Shown here one piece after another: positions 18,528 to 29,567 of a DNA stretch of 59,237 nt. Within the stretch, counting starts at the first letter, position 1; each line of letters starts with the position of its first letter. The notes under the pieces are model-generated. The model searched no databases, was not told the DNA's origin, and saw only the letters and a program-made list of their open reading frames with translations. A program made the translations under genes and the position numbers. The stretch covers positions 1 to 59,237 of the forward strand of contig NZ_JAGQBF010000018.1 in NCBI RefSeq assembly GCF_024345495.1, written 5' to 3'. Origin of the DNA: Synechococcus sp. RedBA-s. Lineage in GTDB: Bacteria > Cyanobacteriota > Cyanobacteriia > PCC-6307 > Cyanobiaceae.

Positions 18528-20747
18528 TCAGCCGAACTTGCCTGATGTGGAGGCGATCAGGAAGGCCCCGTACGTGAGGATGTAGCCCACCGTGAAGTGA
18601 GCCAGACCAACCACACGGGCCTGGACGATCGAGAGAGCCACGGGCTTGTCGCGCCAGCCAACCAGGTTGGCGAGCGGTGTGCGCTGATGCGCCCAAACGA
18701 TGGTTTCAATCAGCTCCTGCCAGTAACCGCGCCAGGAGATGAGGAACATGAAACCGGTGGCCCACACCAGGTGACCGAACAGGAACATCCAGGCCCAGAC
18801 GGCCAGATTGTTCGAGCCGAACGGGTTGTAACCGTTGATCAGCTGGGAGCTGTTCAGCCAGAGGTAATCGCGGAACCAGCCCATCAGATAGGTGCTGGAT
18901 TCGTTGAACTGAGCCACGTTGCCCTGCCAGATGGCGAGGTGCTTCCAGTGCCAGTAGAAGGTGACCCAACCGACGGTGTTCAGAGCCCAGAAAACCGACA
19001 GGTAGAAGGCGTCCCAAGCAGAGATGTCGCAGGTGCCGCCACGGCCAGGACCGTCGCAGGGGAAGGAATAGCCGAAGTCCTTTTTGTCGGGCATCAGCTT
19101 GGAACCCCGGGCATCTAGGGCACCCTTGACCAGGATCAGGGTGGTGGTGTGCAGTCCAAGGGCGATGGCGTGGTGAACCAGGAAGTCACCGGGGCCGATC
19201 TGCAGGAACACATCGGAGCTGCCGTTGATGGCATCCAACCAGAAGTGTTCGCCAGGGATGTTGGCTGAAGCCAGGCTGGCGGCACTAGCCGGGTTGGAGA
19301 GCAGCACATCGAAGCCATAGATGGCCTTACCACTCGCCGCTTGCACGAACTGGGCAAAGACAGGCTCGATCAGGATCTGCTTCTCGGGAGTACCAAAGGC
19401 CACGACCACATCGTTGTGGACGTAGAGACCAAGGGTGTGGAAGCCGAGGAACAGAGACACCCAGCTCAGGTGGCTGATGATCGCTTCTTTGTGCTCGAGC
19501 ATCCGAGCCAGAACATTGTTCTCGTTGGCTACGGGGTCGTAGTCACGGATGAAGAAGATCGCACCGTGGGCGAAGGCACCGCACATCAGGAAGATGGCGA
19601 TGTACTGGTGGTGGGTGTACAGAGCAGCCTGCGTTGTGTAGTCCTTGGCGATGAACGCATAGGACGGCAGCGCATACATGTGCTGCGCCACCAAGCTGGT
19701 GATCACTCCGAGGCTGGCCAGGGCCAGACCCAGTTGGAAGTGCAGGGAGTTGTTGATCGTGTCGTAGAGACCTTTGTGACCTGCACCGAGCGCACCTCCT
19801 AAAGGAGTGCCCTTGGGGGGATTGTGGGCCTCGAGGATTTCTCGGATCGAGTGACCGATTCCGAAGTTGGTGCGGTACATGTGGCCGGCAATCACGAAGA
19901 TGCAGCCAATCGCCAGGTGGTGGTGGGCGATGTCGGTGAGCCAGAGCGCCTCGGTCTGGGGGTGGAAGCCGCCCAGGAAGGTGAGGATCGCGGTACCGGA
20001 ACCCTCGGAGGTACCGAACACCTGGTTGACGGTGTCGGGATTCTCGGCGTAAACGCCCCAGTTGCCGGTGAAGAACGGAGCCAGACCGGCGGGGTGAGGC
20101 AGCACGTTCAGGAAGTTGTCCCAACCGACGTGCTGTCCGCGGGATTCAGGAATCGCCACGTGAACCAGGTGACCGGTCCAGGCGATGGAACTGAAACCGA
20201 AGAGAACGGCGAGGTGATGGTTGAGGCGGGATTCAGCGTTCTTGAACCAGGCCAGGGAAGGCCGGAACTTGGGCTGAAGGTGGAGCCAACCGGCGAACAG
20301 CGCCCAAGCCGACAGGATCATCATGAAGATGGAACCCTGATACAGCTCGGCGTTGGTTGTCATGCCGATCGTGTACCACCAGTGGTACAGGCCTGAATAC
20401 GCAATGTTGACCGGGGAGGTGGCGCCCGCCTGGGTGAAGGCGGTGATGGCCCCCTGGCCGAAGTGCGGATCCCAGATCGCATGAGCGATGGGACGTACAT
20501 GCAGCGGATCGGCGACCCACTGCTCAAAGTTGCCCTGCCAGGCGATATGGAACAGGTTGCCCGAAACCCAGAGGCCGATGATCGCCAGGTGACCGAAATG
20601 GGTGGAGAAGAGCTTTTGGTAAAGCTTCTCCTCCGTCATTCCGTCGTGGCTCTCGAAGTCGTGAGCCGTGGCGATGCCGTACCAAATACGGCGGGTTGTC
20701 GGGTCCTGTGCCAGACCCTGGCTGAACGAAGGAAATTTCGTTGCCAT
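18528..20747 (-). CDS. psaB: Photosystem I core protein PsaB
   Basis: 739 aa. Second half of the PSI reaction-centre heterodimer, binding P700, A0, the A1 phylloquinone and, with PsaA, the 4Fe-4S cluster FX. The N-terminus [20 protein letters not shown] is diagnostic. The FX ligand region [20 protein letters not shown] is intact, as is the C-terminal block [20 protein letters not shown]. Eleven transmembrane helices are expected. It lies 21 bp after psaA on the same strand and is closed by the terminator at 18460-18485. Confidence 0.98.
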   Translation of the reverse strand: MATKFPSFSQGLAQDPTTRRIWYGIATAHDFESHDGMTEEKLYQKLFSTHFGHLAIIGLWVSGNLFHIAWQGNFEQWVADPLHVRPIAHAIWDPHFGQGAITAFTQAGATSPVNIAYSGLYHWWYTIGMTTNAELYQGSIFMMILSAWALFAGWLHLQPKFRPSLAWFKNAESRLNHHLAVLFGFSSIAWTGHLVHVAIPESRGQHVGWDNFLNVLPHPAGLAPFFTGNWGVYAENPDTVNQVFGTSEGSGTAILTFLGGFHPQTEALWLTDIAHHHLAIGCIFVIAGHMYRTNFGIGHSIREILEAHNPPKGTPLGGALGAGHKGLYDTINNSLHFQLGLALASLGVITSLVAQHMYALPSYAFIAKDYTTQAALYTHHQYIAIFLMCGAFAHGAIFFIRDYDPVANENNVLARMLEHKEAIISHLSWVSLFLGFHTLGLYVHNDVVVAFGTPEKQILIEPVFAQFVQAASGKAIYGFDVLLSNPASAASLASANIPGEHFWLDAINGSSDVFLQIGPGDFLVHHAIALGLHTTTLILVKGALDARGSKLMPDKKDFGYSFPCDGPGRGGTCDISAWDAFYLSVFWALNTVGWVTFYWHWKHLAIWQGNVAQFNESSTYLMGWFRDYLWLNSSQLINGYNPFGSNNLAVWAWMFLFGHLVWATGFMFLISWRGYWQELIETIVWAHQRTPLANLVGWRDKPVALSIVQARVVGLAHFTVGYILTYGAFLIASTSGKFG

Positions 20748-20768
20748 TGGGAAAGGTCAGGTGTGAGG

Positions 20769-23072
20769 TCAGCCGACCGCGATGAGTCGGGACAGGAAGA
20801 AGGCCCAGGTGGTAGCGATACCTCCCAGGAGATAGTGGGCTACGCCAACGGCACGGCCCTGGGTGATGCTCAGCGCACGGGGCTGGATGGCGGGTGCCAC
20901 CTTCAGCTTGTTGTGAGCCCAGACGATGGACTCAATCAGCTCCTGCCAGTAGCCGCGGCCACTGAAGAGGAACATCAGGCTGAAGGCCCAGATGAAGTGG
21001 GCGCCGAGGAACATCAGGCCGTAAGCACTGGAGGACGAGCCGTAGCTGTTGATCACCTGTGCGGCCTGAGCCCAGAGGAAATCACGCAGCCAGCCATTGA
21101 TGGTGATGGCACTCTGCGCGAAGTTCCCGTTCGTGATGTGCTGGACGCTGCCGTCCGCATTCACGGTGCCCCAGACATCGCTCTGCATCTTCCAGCTGAA
21201 GTGGAAGATCACAATCGAGATGGAGTTGTACATCCAGAAGAGGCCGAGGAACACGTGGTCCCAAGCCGACACCTGGCAGGTACCGCCACGGCCGGGGCCG
21301 TCGCAGGGGAAGCGGAAGCCCAGGTTCGCCTTGTCGGGAACAAGCCTGGAGCTGCGGCTGTAGAGGACGCCCTTCAGCAGGATCAGCACAGTGACGTGGA
21401 TCGTGAAGGCGTGAATGTGGTGGACCATGAAGTCGGCCGTTCCCAGGGGGATCGGACCGGCAGCCACCTTGCCGCCGACGGCGACGACGGCACCGTTGAA
21501 CACCTCACTTACACCGGCCAGCGCATTGGGTGCGGTGGAACCGGCGGCAGCGGCGTGCAGACCTTGAATCCATTGGGCGAAGACAGGCTGCAGCTGAATG
21601 GCGGTGTCACTGAACATGTCCTGGGGACGACCCAGGGCACTCATGGTGTCGTTGTGTATATAGAGGCCGAAGCTGTGGAATCCCAGGAAGATGCACACCC
21701 AGTTGAGGTGGCTGATCAGGGCATCACGGGCTTTGAGCACCCGATCCAGCACGTTGTCCACATGCAGGGCGGGATCGTAATCGCGGATGAGAGCGATGGC
21801 TGCATGGGCCCCGGCGCCAACGATGATGAAACCGCCGATCCACATGTGGTGGGTGAAGATCGACAGCTGCGTCGGGTAGTCGATACCGATGTAGGGGTAG
21901 GGCGGCATCGCATACATGTGATGCGCCACGATGATGCTCAGCGAACCGAGCAGGGCCAGGTTCACGGCCAACTGGGCATGCCAGGAGGTGGTCATGAACT
22001 CGAACAGGCCATCGTGACCCTTAGGAGCCGGGAACAGCAGGGGATCACCCTTCTGGCCTTCCAGGATCTCCTTGATGCTGTGACCAATCCCCCAGTTGGT
22101 GCGGTACTGGTGGCCAGCAACGATGAAGAGCACCGCAATCGCCAGGTGGTGATGGGCGATGTCGGTCATCCAGAGGCTGCCGGTGACAGGATTCAGCCCA
22201 CCTTTGAAGGTAAGGAAATCGCTGTAGGCAGCCCAGTCGCCGGTGAAGAAAGCGGAGAGGCCCGCTCCGAATCCTGGGTACAGCTGGGTCAGAAGATCCA
22301 GGTTCAGGAATTCGTGGGGGAGGGGGATGTCCGCGACCGAAGCGATGGTCTTGCCGTCGAGCACCAGCGGCTGGCCGGCGTCGATGGCATCCATCAAGGC
22401 CGTGGTCGGCAGGGACACGTGCAGCAGGTGCCCGGTCCAGGACAGGGAGCCCAGGCCCAGCAGGCCAGCAAGGTGGTGGTTGAGCATGGACTCAACGTTC
22501 TGGAACCACTCGAGCTTGGGAGCTGCCTTGTGATAGTGGAAGACGCCGGCATTCAGCATCAGGCCAGCCATCACAAGAGCACCGATGGCGGTGCAGAGGA
22601 GCTGGAACTCATTGGTAAAGCCCCAGGCTCTCCACACATGGAAGAGACCTGAGGTGATCTGGATGCCGTGGAAGCCGGCACCCACATCGGCGTTGAGGAT
22701 TTCCTGGCCGAAAATGGGCCAGACCACCTGAGCACTTGGTTTGACGTGCAGGGGGTCGGCCAGCCAGCCGGTGTAGTTGGAGAAGCGGGCACCGTGGTAG
22801 AAGGCGCCGCTCAGCCAGATAAAAATGACGGCCAAATGGCCGAAGTGAGCGCTGAAGATCTTCCGGGAGACCTCTTCAAGATCGCTCGTGTGGCTGTCGA
22901 AATCGTGAGCGTTGGCGTGGAGGTTCCAAACCCAGGTGGTGGTTTTGGGACCTTTGGCGAGGGTGCGATCGAAATGCCCGGGCTTGCCGAGAACATCGAA
23001 GTCGACGGGAACAGGGTTCCGGTCGACCATGGCCTTCGCCGTTTTCCCACGCTCTGGTGGGCTGATGGTCAT
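20769..23072 (-). CDS. psaA: Photosystem I core protein PsaA
   Basis: 767 aa, full length. N-terminal region [20 protein letters not shown] followed by the PsaA core ([20 protein letters not shown]). The FX cysteine loop [20 protein letters not shown] is intact, and the C-terminal [20 protein letters not shown] matches the quinone-site region. First gene of the psaAB operon. The phylloquinone it binds is made by the men cluster at 39-46 kb. Confidence 0.98.
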   Translation of the reverse strand: MTISPPERGKTAKAMVDRNPVPVDFDVLGKPGHFDRTLAKGPKTTTWVWNLHANAHDFDSHTSDLEEVSRKIFSAHFGHLAVIFIWLSGAFYHGARFSNYTGWLADPLHVKPSAQVVWPIFGQEILNADVGAGFHGIQITSGLFHVWRAWGFTNEFQLLCTAIGALVMAGLMLNAGVFHYHKAAPKLEWFQNVESMLNHHLAGLLGLGSLSWTGHLLHVSLPTTALMDAIDAGQPLVLDGKTIASVADIPLPHEFLNLDLLTQLYPGFGAGLSAFFTGDWAAYSDFLTFKGGLNPVTGSLWMTDIAHHHLAIAVLFIVAGHQYRTNWGIGHSIKEILEGQKGDPLLFPAPKGHDGLFEFMTTSWHAQLAVNLALLGSLSIIVAHHMYAMPPYPYIGIDYPTQLSIFTHHMWIGGFIIVGAGAHAAIALIRDYDPALHVDNVLDRVLKARDALISHLNWVCIFLGFHSFGLYIHNDTMSALGRPQDMFSDTAIQLQPVFAQWIQGLHAAAAGSTAPNALAGVSEVFNGAVVAVGGKVAAGPIPLGTADFMVHHIHAFTIHVTVLILLKGVLYSRSSRLVPDKANLGFRFPCDGPGRGGTCQVSAWDHVFLGLFWMYNSISIVIFHFSWKMQSDVWGTVNADGSVQHITNGNFAQSAITINGWLRDFLWAQAAQVINSYGSSSSAYGLMFLGAHFIWAFSLMFLFSGRGYWQELIESIVWAHNKLKVAPAIQPRALSITQGRAVGVAHYLLGGIATTWAFFLSRLIAVG

Positions 23073-23532
23073 CGAGACGTTCCTCGAGGGACGGAGTCGA
23101 GGTGGAGGTCCACCCCTCCGGACCGGGCCAGAAGGCCAGGCCGGTGGGCCTCACGGTTCCGCGGATCGAGACCCTTGGAACCATGGGCACCAGTGCGGCT
23201 TGGCTCCGGAAAAGACCGAAAGCCGCTGCCATCACTGGAGCTGGGGCCCCGATGAGGGGACCGCTGGCGGAAGTATAAGGGCGAGTTTCAAGCCTCTTGG
23301 GTGGTAAGTAACAAAGGTTCAATCCGGCGCCACCCCTGTCTGGCACAGGGCTCTGACCGAGGCTCCCTATCACTCATCAGCGGCGCGGTGCTGCGCTTTC
23401 TTTATCCAATTCCCAGCTGAGTTGGGGATACATTCAGCATCATTATTTACGGATCCGAGGCCTGCTGGCCAAACTGTCCCCATGGGTCCCGGCACCAGGG
23501 CCGAAGACCTCCATCAATCAGGAGCGGTGCGC
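23073..23532. promoter_or_regulatory. Divergent intergenic region upstream of psaAB
   Basis: About 460 bp between psaA and the secreted-protein gene, the longest non-coding stretch in the photosystem area. On the minus strand TATACT (23272-23277) is a candidate -10 for psaAB and would give a leader of about 190 nt. No convincing HLR1 repeat was found. On the plus strand AGGAG at 23520-23524 is the likely ribosome-binding site for the gene at 23533. Confidence 0.4.
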
Positions 23533-24936
23533 ATGGCGGCGGCGGGGCTTCGGGGCCTGGGGGCGGTGCTGCTCTGCCTGGCCGTGCTGCTGAGCGGCGG
23601 CTGGAGTCTGCGGCCCGCTGCCGGTCGCCAGGTGGCGCCCCCCACCAGCGGCCGCCCACCCCTGGCCGGGCGGCTGCGGGAGGTGCCCCCACCCAAGGGC
23701 AGCCAGGCCCTGCGCCTGCGCCTGGCGGATCATCATCCCCGCCTGCGCATCCTCTCCCCAGCCGACGACGCCGTGCTGCCTGAGGCCCCCTGGTCGCTGG
23801 AGCTGGCCGTTGATGACTGGCCCCTGACCGATGCCGGCGCTCTCGGTCTTGGTGCCCACCTGGTGGTGCAGCTCGATGACCAGGAACCCCTGCGCCTCGG
23901 CCCCGACGCTGCCAGGACACCGTTAAGTCAGGACAACCGCCTGAGCGTGGCGATGGCGCCGCTCAGGCCAGGCAGCCATCGCCTCACTGTTTATGCAGCC
24001 CGGCCCTGGGGTGAAGCGGTGAAGGATCCCGGCGCCGCAATGCAACTCCGCCTCCATGGCCTGGCCGCCAATCCCCTCAGCCAACCCCGCCGGGGCACTC
24101 CCCAGCTGGTGAGCAGCACCCCCGGCGATCTGATCCACCACGAGCCCGTGCTGATCGACTGGCTGCTGATCGATGCCCCCCTTCAGCGTCTGGCCGGGGA
24201 CAGCTCGCTCTGGCGGCTGCGGGTCACCCTCAACGGCGACAGTTTCCAGGTGGACCGGCAGGAGCCGCTCTGGCTCTCCGGTCTTCACCCCGGCAGCAAC
24301 CCCCTGCAGCTGGAGCTGCTCGACGGGCTGGGGGAACCGCTGAATCCACCCTTTAACAGCCTGGTTCAGAACCTGGAGATGCGTCCTGAAGCGCCCCGCC
24401 CCTGGCAGAGCCCATCGATCTCCACCGAAGACCTGGAGCGCCTGCTGGGCGAGCGGCCGAGCCAATCCACAGAGGCCCCCGGCTCTGAGCCAGTGCTGGA
24501 AGAGTCGGCCGCTGAGGAGCCGGCTGCGGCTGAGCCTGACGCCAAGGAGGCTCCCGAAGCTGAAGCGGCTGAAGACAACAGCTCCCTGGCGCCAGAGGTT
24601 GTGCTGATCGAGCCGGTGCTGCCCATGGAGTCAGCCGAGTCTGTCGAGCTGCGGCAGCCGGCCCAGCTGAGCGAGGAGGTGCTGACGCCCGAAGCCACCG
24701 AGTCGCCAGCCTCTGATCCATCACCGCTGGGGTCCATTTCTCTGGAGGAGCTCTCCGATCTGGCCACAGCTCTGAGCTCCAACCAGCCCCCAGATCTGCC
24801 TCCGGATCTGGCCCCGAATCAGCCCTCCGAGGAGCTGGTGGCCGAGCCGGAGTTGGCGCCTGCAGGGGAGGCGGGTGGGTCCCCTGAAGCGAAGCCGTCG
24901 GCACTGGAGCGACTGCGTGCCAGGTTCGGGAGATGA
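23533..24936 (+). CDS. Secreted proline/glutamate-rich protein of unknown function
   Basis: 467 aa from the ATG at 23533, chosen because AGGAG ends 8 bp upstream and a signal-peptide-like segment follows (LGAVLLCLAVLLSGGWS). Residues about 60-290 contain two Ig-like or beta-rich stretches (HPRLRILSPADDAVLPEAPW; HPGSNPLQLELLDGLGEPL). The last 150 residues are acidic, rich in Glu, Ala, Pro and Ser, and probably disordered. The stop overlaps the cobJ start by 4 bp, so the genes are coupled. The frame extends to a TTG at 23422 that I judge non-coding. No known function. Confidence 0.75.
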   Translation: MAAAGLRGLGAVLLCLAVLLSGGWSLRPAAGRQVAPPTSGRPPLAGRLREVPPPKGSQALRLRLADHHPRLRILSPADDAVLPEAPWSLELAVDDWPLTDAGALGLGAHLVVQLDDQEPLRLGPDAARTPLSQDNRLSVAMAPLRPGSHRLTVYAARPWGEAVKDPGAAMQLRLHGLAANPLSQPRRGTPQLVSSTPGDLIHHEPVLIDWLLIDAPLQRLAGDSSLWRLRVTLNGDSFQVDRQEPLWLSGLHPGSNPLQLELLDGLGEPLNPPFNSLVQNLEMRPEAPRPWQSPSISTEDLERLLGERPSQSTEAPGSEPVLEESAAEEPAAAEPDAKEAPEAEAAEDNSSLAPEVVLIEPVLPMESAESVELRQPAQLSEEVLTPEATESPASDPSPLGSISLEELSDLATALSSNQPPDLPPDLAPNQPSEELVAEPELAPAGEAGGSPEAKPSALERLRARFGR

Positions 24937-26705
24937 GTGACTTCATCTGTTGGGGACTGGCCCTGAGCCGGGCCGGGGCCCCCGTGCTGGAGCGCCTGGA
25001 GCAGGGCGGTCTGCTGAGAGTCCATCCCGAACCTGGCGTCGGGGCCGCCGAGCTGCTCAGCCGCCACTGGAGTGAGGCGTCGGCCTTTGTGGTGGTGGGA
25101 GCCTGCGGGGCGGTGACCAGGCTGGTGGCTCCACTGCTGCAGGGCAAGGAGCAGGACCCGGCGGTGGTGGTGGTGGATCCCCAGGGACGCTTCGCCATTC
25201 CCCTGCTGGGAGGGCATGGGGCAGGAGCCGAACCTCTCAGCCAGCGGGTGGCGGCACTGCTGGGGGGCGAAGCGGTGCTCACGGGCGCCAGCAGTGGCGG
25301 CGGCCAGCTGGCTCTCGATCACTTCGGGCTGGCCTGGGGCTGGTGCAAGGGAGCGGGCGACTGGGATGCCCTGATGAAAGCCGCGGCCCGGGGCGAGCGG
25401 ATCGCTGTTCGGCAGGAGAGCGGCTGCCCCGACTGGCAGGGCCTGGAGGCCGCCGCCCCGCTGCTGGGCTCGACAGCAGTGGATCGGCCGCTGGAGCTGG
25501 TGATCAGCTCCCGCCAGGGCCCCGGCTGTCGCTGGCATCCCCCCAGCCTCTGGCTGGGCCTCGGCTGCGAGCGCGACACCAGCCTCAGCCTGCTGGAGCG
25601 CTTGCTGGAGCAGGCGCTCGATGACGCCCAGCTGGCCCCGGAAGCCGTCGCCGGGCTGGCGAGCATCGACCGCAAAGGGGATGAACCGGCCCTGCTGGAG
25701 CTGGCCCGCCGCCATGGCTGGCCGCTGCGGCTATTCAGTGCCGAGGCTCTCTCGGAGGTACCGGTGCCCAGCCCATCCCAGGCCGTGCTTCGGGAGATGG
25801 GCACCGCCAGCGTGGCTGAAGCGGCCGCCCTGCTGGCCTCATCCCCGCGGCCGGAGCTGCTGCTGGAGAAGCGCATCGAGCGGGCCCAGCCAGGAGAACG
25901 CGGTGCCGCCACCCTGGCGGTGGCCCAGACGGCCGGGCAGTGGGCCCCGCAGCGGGGACGACTTCATCTGGTGGGCAGCGGCCCGGGCCAGCTCAACCTG
26001 CTAACCCCTGACGCCCGCCTCGCCCTGGCCGAGAGCACCGTCTGGGTGGGCTATGGCCTCTACCTGGATCTGCTGGAGCCCCTGCGGCGCCCCGACCAGC
26101 TGCGCCGCGACGGCCAGCTCACCCAGGAGCGGGACCGCTGCCGGCTGGCCCTGGAGCTGGCCGACGCCGGGCTGAGTGTGGCGCTGGTGTCCTCGGGTGA
26201 CAGCGGCATCTACGGCATGGCCGGGCTGGCCCTGGAGCTCTGGCTGGAGCGCGCCCCCCGGACCAGACCTGCTTTCACGGTGCATCCCGGCCTCTCCGCC
26301 CTGCAGGTGGCCGCGGCCAGGGCCGGTGCCCCGTTGATGCACGATTTCTGCACCATCAGCCTCAGCGACCGGCTCACCCCCTGGGAAACGATTGAGCAAC
26401 GGCTGCGGGCTGCCGCCAGCGGCGATTTCGTGGTGGCGCTCTACAACCCCCGCTCCCTCGGTCGCGACTGGCAGCTGGGCCGGGCCCGGGAGCTGCTGCT
26501 GGAGGGACGCAGCGCCGAAACCCCGGTGGTGCTGGCACGGCAGCTGGGTCGGGCCGATGAGAGCGTTCAGCTGTACAGCCTCGGGGAGCTGCCCCTGGAG
26601 CAGGTGGACATGCTCAGCCTGGTGCTGGTGGGCAACAGCACCTCCCGCCGCCAGGACGGGGTGATGGTGACCCCCAGGGGCTACCCGGGCGCTGAACTGA
26701 GCTGA
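24933..26705 (+). CDS. cobJ: CbiG-CobJ fusion: cobalamin ring contraction enzyme
   Basis: 590 aa. Residues 1-330 match CbiG (cobalt-precorrin 5A hydrolase type; [19 protein letters not shown], then [20 protein letters not shown]). Residues about 345-585 are a CobJ/CbiH precorrin-3B C17-methyltransferase with the SAM-binding [37 protein letters not shown] and [18 protein letters not shown]. The fusion joins ring contraction and delta-lactone opening in (pseudo)cobalamin synthesis. Overlaps the upstream gene by 4 bp. CbiG-CobJ fusions are known in cyanobacteria. Confidence 0.92.
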   Translation: MSDFICWGLALSRAGAPVLERLEQGGLLRVHPEPGVGAAELLSRHWSEASAFVVVGACGAVTRLVAPLLQGKEQDPAVVVVDPQGRFAIPLLGGHGAGAEPLSQRVAALLGGEAVLTGASSGGGQLALDHFGLAWGWCKGAGDWDALMKAAARGERIAVRQESGCPDWQGLEAAAPLLGSTAVDRPLELVISSRQGPGCRWHPPSLWLGLGCERDTSLSLLERLLEQALDDAQLAPEAVAGLASIDRKGDEPALLELARRHGWPLRLFSAEALSEVPVPSPSQAVLREMGTASVAEAAALLASSPRPELLLEKRIERAQPGERGAATLAVAQTAGQWAPQRGRLHLVGSGPGQLNLLTPDARLALAESTVWVGYGLYLDLLEPLRRPDQLRRDGQLTQERDRCRLALELADAGLSVALVSSGDSGIYGMAGLALELWLERAPRTRPAFTVHPGLSALQVAAARAGAPLMHDFCTISLSDRLTPWETIEQRLRAAASGDFVVALYNPRSLGRDWQLGRARELLLEGRSAETPVVLARQLGRADESVQLYSLGELPLEQVDMLSLVLVGNSTSRRQDGVMVTPRGYPGAELS

Positions 26706-26728
26706 GCTGATCAGGGCTGAGCTCAGTT
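26695..26728. terminator. Inverted repeat at the end of cobJ
   Basis: AACTGAGCT (26695-26703) and AGCTCAGTT (26720-26728) are complementary; the left arm overlaps the cobJ stop. There is no T-run, and tRNA-Pro converges on this site from the right. It may act as a weak bidirectional terminator. Confidence 0.35.
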
Positions 26729-26732
26729 GAAA

Positions 26733-26806
26733 TCGGGATGACAGGATTCGAACCTGCGGCCCCTTCGTCCCGAACGAAGTGCGCTACCAAGCTGCGCCAC
26801 ATCCCG
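26733..26806 (-). tRNA. tRNA-Pro (CGG anticodon)
   Basis: 74-nt tRNA on the minus strand. Acceptor CGGGATG pairs with CATCCCG, discriminator A. Anticodon arm CTTCG-TTCGGGA-CGAAG gives anticodon CGG. The T-arm contains GGTTCGAATCC. No encoded CCA. Confidence 0.95.
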
Positions 26807-26875
26807 CCGAAGGCAGTTTACGGGATCGCCCCCGGGGCGGGTTTCTAGACTTCTGCTCCCAGGATTCCGGCAGTG

Positions 26876-27760
26876 ATGGCCCCCGACGCCCTGCTCAAGC
26901 CCGACTGGTTGCGTGTCAAGGCTCCCCAGCGGGAGCGGATCGGTGCGGTGGCCGATCTGCTGGTGGACCTCAAACTGAACACGGTCTGCCAAGAGGCCAG
27001 CTGCCCGAACATCGGCGAGTGCTTCGCCGGCGGCACGGCCACCTTTCTGATCATGGGGCCCGGCTGCACCCGCGCCTGCCCCTACTGCGACATCGACTTC
27101 GACAAGAGTGTCAGGGCCCTCGACCCCAGCGAACCGGAGCGGCTGGGAGAGGCGGTGGCCCGCATGGGCCTCACCCACGTGGTGATCACGTCGGTGAACC
27201 GCGATGACCTCGACGACGGAGGCGCCAGCCAGTTCGTGGCCTGCATCGCCGAGGTGCGACACCGCTCGCCCCGCACCACCATCGAGCTGCTGATCCCCGA
27301 TTTCTGCGGCAACTGGCAGGCCCTGGCCGCCGTGATGGAGGGGGCGCCCGAGGTGCTGAACCACAACATCGAAACCGTGCCCAGGCTCTACCGGCAGGTG
27401 CGGCCCCAGGGGATCTACGAGCGCTCGCTGGACTTGCTGCAGCGGGTGCGCCAGGGTTGGCCCCGCACCTACACCAAATCAGGGCTGATGGTGGGGCTGG
27501 GGGAAACCGACGCGGAGGTGGTGGCGGTGCTGGGGGACCTGCGGGCCCACCAGGTGGACATCGTGACCATCGGCCAATACCTCTCGCCAGGGCCGAAGCA
27601 CCTGGCGGTGCAGCGCTTCGTCACCCCCGCCCAGTTCGACGGCTACAGGGCGAGCGGCGAGGGGGACCTGGGCTTCCTGCAGGTGGTGAGCAGCCCCCTT
27701 ACCCGCAGCAGCTATCACGCCGGAGAGGTGCAGCGGCTGATGCGCCAGCACCCCCGCTGA
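26876..27760 (+). CDS. lipA: Lipoyl synthase
   Basis: Radical-SAM enzyme inserting two sulfurs into protein-bound octanoate to make lipoate. 294 aa from the ATG at 26876 (a GTG lies just before at 26873). The auxiliary cluster cysteines are in [12 protein letters not shown] and the radical-SAM CxxxCxxC in [13 protein letters not shown]. The C-terminal [14 protein letters not shown] carries the conserved Ser ligand. A cysteine desulfurase that could supply its Fe-S clusters lies about 2.4 kb downstream. Confidence 0.96.
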   Translation: MAPDALLKPDWLRVKAPQRERIGAVADLLVDLKLNTVCQEASCPNIGECFAGGTATFLIMGPGCTRACPYCDIDFDKSVRALDPSEPERLGEAVARMGLTHVVITSVNRDDLDDGGASQFVACIAEVRHRSPRTTIELLIPDFCGNWQALAAVMEGAPEVLNHNIETVPRLYRQVRPQGIYERSLDLLQRVRQGWPRTYTKSGLMVGLGETDAEVVAVLGDLRAHQVDIVTIGQYLSPGPKHLAVQRFVTPAQFDGYRASGEGDLGFLQVVSSPLTRSSYHAGEVQRLMRQHPR

Positions 27761-27767
27761 AGGGAGC

Positions 27768-28757
27768 TCAGCGCAGCTCCGGGGGCGCCGGGGCCTCTAA
27801 ATCCAGCCAGCCCCCATCGGGCAACGGCAGGCGCAGCCGGTGGGCGTGCAGCCGGTAGCCGCCATCCCCCGGCAGAGCCTCAGCACGGGCCGCCCCGCCC
27901 GGTTGGTAGAGGGGGTCGCCCAGCAGCGGCACACCGACGCTGGCCAGGTGGATGCGGATCTGGTGGGGCCGCCCCGTGCGGATCGCCACCTCCACCAGAT
28001 GTCCCTGGGGACGGCGCTCCAGCAGGCGCAGCTCACTCCAGGCGGCCAGGGCGCCGGGGATTTCGGGCCCGGCAGCGGCGGCCCAGATCTGGCCGAGGCC
28101 GGCATGGGGACACCGGCCGATCGGCGTGGTGATCACCAGGATGTCGCCGGGGTCCAGCGGCAGCGGGGCCGGCACGGTCAGGGCGCGGTACAGCTTGCGG
28201 CAGGCAGCGGCAGGGCTGGCGCTTTCAGGATCGGCTGGGCGGTCGGCGGTGCTCTCACGCAACCTGGCGCTCAACCAGGCGCGGGTCTGGGGCCTCCGGG
28301 CACAGACCAGCAACCCCGACGTGTGGCGCCCGAGCCGGTGCACAGGCCTCGGCAGCGCCTGACCCTCGCAGGAGCGCTCCAGCAGGTGCAGCAGGGTGTG
28401 CTCCAGAAAACCGCCAGCGGGCAGCACCTGAAGGCCGCTGGGCTTGTCGATCACATGGAGATCACCGTCGTCGTGGATCACCCGCCAACGAGCCGGCACC
28501 GCCTCCTCCAGCCAGGGGGGACGCTGCCACTGGAGCCGATCGCCAGCCTTCAGGGGGCCATCGCCATCGAGCCGGCGGCCGTTGAGCAGAATTTCGCCCT
28601 GCTGCAGCCGCTGCCGCCAAAGGGTGGCAGCGGAATGGCGGTGGCGCTCCGCCAGAAATGCACTGATCAACGCCTGGGGCTGGCCCACCCGGTCGCTGTA
28701 GGTCCAGCCGCCGTTGAGCTGGGCCGGCAGCCAGCCCGGCGGCAGTGGCTCAGTCAA
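27768..28757 (-). CDS. RluA-family pseudouridine synthase-like protein without catalytic Asp
   Basis: 329 aa. N-terminal S4-like RNA-binding region (residues 25-85) followed by the RluA fold (LHVIDKPSGLQVLPAGGFLE; GRPHQIRIHLASVGVPLLGD). The catalytic signature normally reads H-R-L-D-x-x-T-S-G; here it is VHRLGRHTSGLL, with Gly in place of the catalytic Asp. Either this subfamily has another activity, or it only binds RNA. It overlaps the downstream response-regulator gene by 8 bp on the same strand. Confidence 0.85.
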   Translation of the reverse strand: MTEPLPPGWLPAQLNGGWTYSDRVGQPQALISAFLAERHRHSAATLWRQRLQQGEILLNGRRLDGDGPLKAGDRLQWQRPPWLEEAVPARWRVIHDDGDLHVIDKPSGLQVLPAGGFLEHTLLHLLERSCEGQALPRPVHRLGRHTSGLLVCARRPQTRAWLSARLRESTADRPADPESASPAAACRKLYRALTVPAPLPLDPGDILVITTPIGRCPHAGLGQIWAAAAGPEIPGALAAWSELRLLERRPQGHLVEVAIRTGRPHQIRIHLASVGVPLLGDPLYQPGGAARAEALPGDGGYRLHAHRLRLPLPDGGWLDLEAPAPPELR

Positions 28758-29508
28758 CCAGACCGTTCTCGAGGGCGTAGCGCACCAGTTCGGTGCGGCT
28801 GGTGGTGCCGGTCTTGGTGAACAGGCGGCTCACGTACTTCTCGACATTGCGGATCGAGGTTTCCAGGCGGCGGGCGATCTCCTTGTTCATCAGTCCCTCG
28901 GCCACCAGCTGGAGCACGCTCCCCTCCCGGGGGGTGAAGGAATGAATGGCCTGCGTGGCGCTCTTTTGGGATCCGGTCTGCTGCAGCAGGGAGCGGATCT
29001 CGGTGATCTGCCGCGCCATCTGGCCGATGTCGGCATCGGCGTAGCGGGCCGCCTCGGCCAGCAGCCGCTCCTGCCGGCGCACCACGTTGCGCACCCGCGC
29101 CACCAGCTCATCGGGATCGAAGGGCTTGGGGATGTAGTCGTCGACCCCGGCCTGGAAACCCTCGATCCGATCGGCCGTCATGCCCTTGGCGGTGAGGAAG
29201 ATCACCGGAGTGCCCCCCAGCCGCTCGTCGCCTCTCAGGCGTTTGAGCAGGCCGTAGCCATCCAGGCGGGGCATCATCACGTCACTGATCACCAGGTCGG
29301 GGATCAACTCCTGGGCCGCCACCCAGCCCTCCTCGCCGTCGTTGGCGGTGGCCACAACGAAGCCCTCATCCTCCAGATAGGCCTGCACGGCCGTGCGCAG
29401 CCCAGGCTCGTCATCGACCAGGAGCAGGCGGGCCGGGGCCGGTGGGCTGATCGGCTCCTCGGCGCTGGTGTCCTCTTCCGGCCTGCTGATGGACTCGTTC
29501 TGGCTCAT
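28750..29508 (-). CDS. Response regulator, REC + LuxR HTH (Ycf29-like)
   Basis: 252 aa. Receiver domain about residues 27-145 with the acidic pocket DDE, the phospho-acceptor Asp in LVISDVMMPRLDGYG and the Lys in YIPKPFDPDEL. A helical linker leads to a C-terminal LuxR/NarL helix-turn-helix (TPREGSVLQLVAEGLMNKEI). This layout matches the cyanobacterial and plastid Ycf29 family, which I infer rather than prove. No histidine kinase is nearby. It overlaps the RluA-like gene. Confidence 0.85.
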   Translation of the reverse strand: MSQNESISRPEEDTSAEEPISPPAPARLLLVDDEPGLRTAVQAYLEDEGFVVATANDGEEGWVAAQELIPDLVISDVMMPRLDGYGLLKRLRGDERLGGTPVIFLTAKGMTADRIEGFQAGVDDYIPKPFDPDELVARVRNVVRRQERLLAEAARYADADIGQMARQITEIRSLLQQTGSQKSATQAIHSFTPREGSVLQLVAEGLMNKEIARRLETSIRNVEKYVSRLFTKTGTTSRTELVRYALENGLVD

Positions 29509-29567
29509 GGACCGGCTGGCGATGGGGGGAATCTATCGAGGCCTGAAGCGCACTCCCTGCACAGCAC

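Noticed and set aside
20463-22652. A long plus-strand open frame of 729 codons antisense to psaA and psaB
   Set aside because: It is a shadow of the codon pattern of the photosystem genes, with no protein-like hydrophobic or domain structure.
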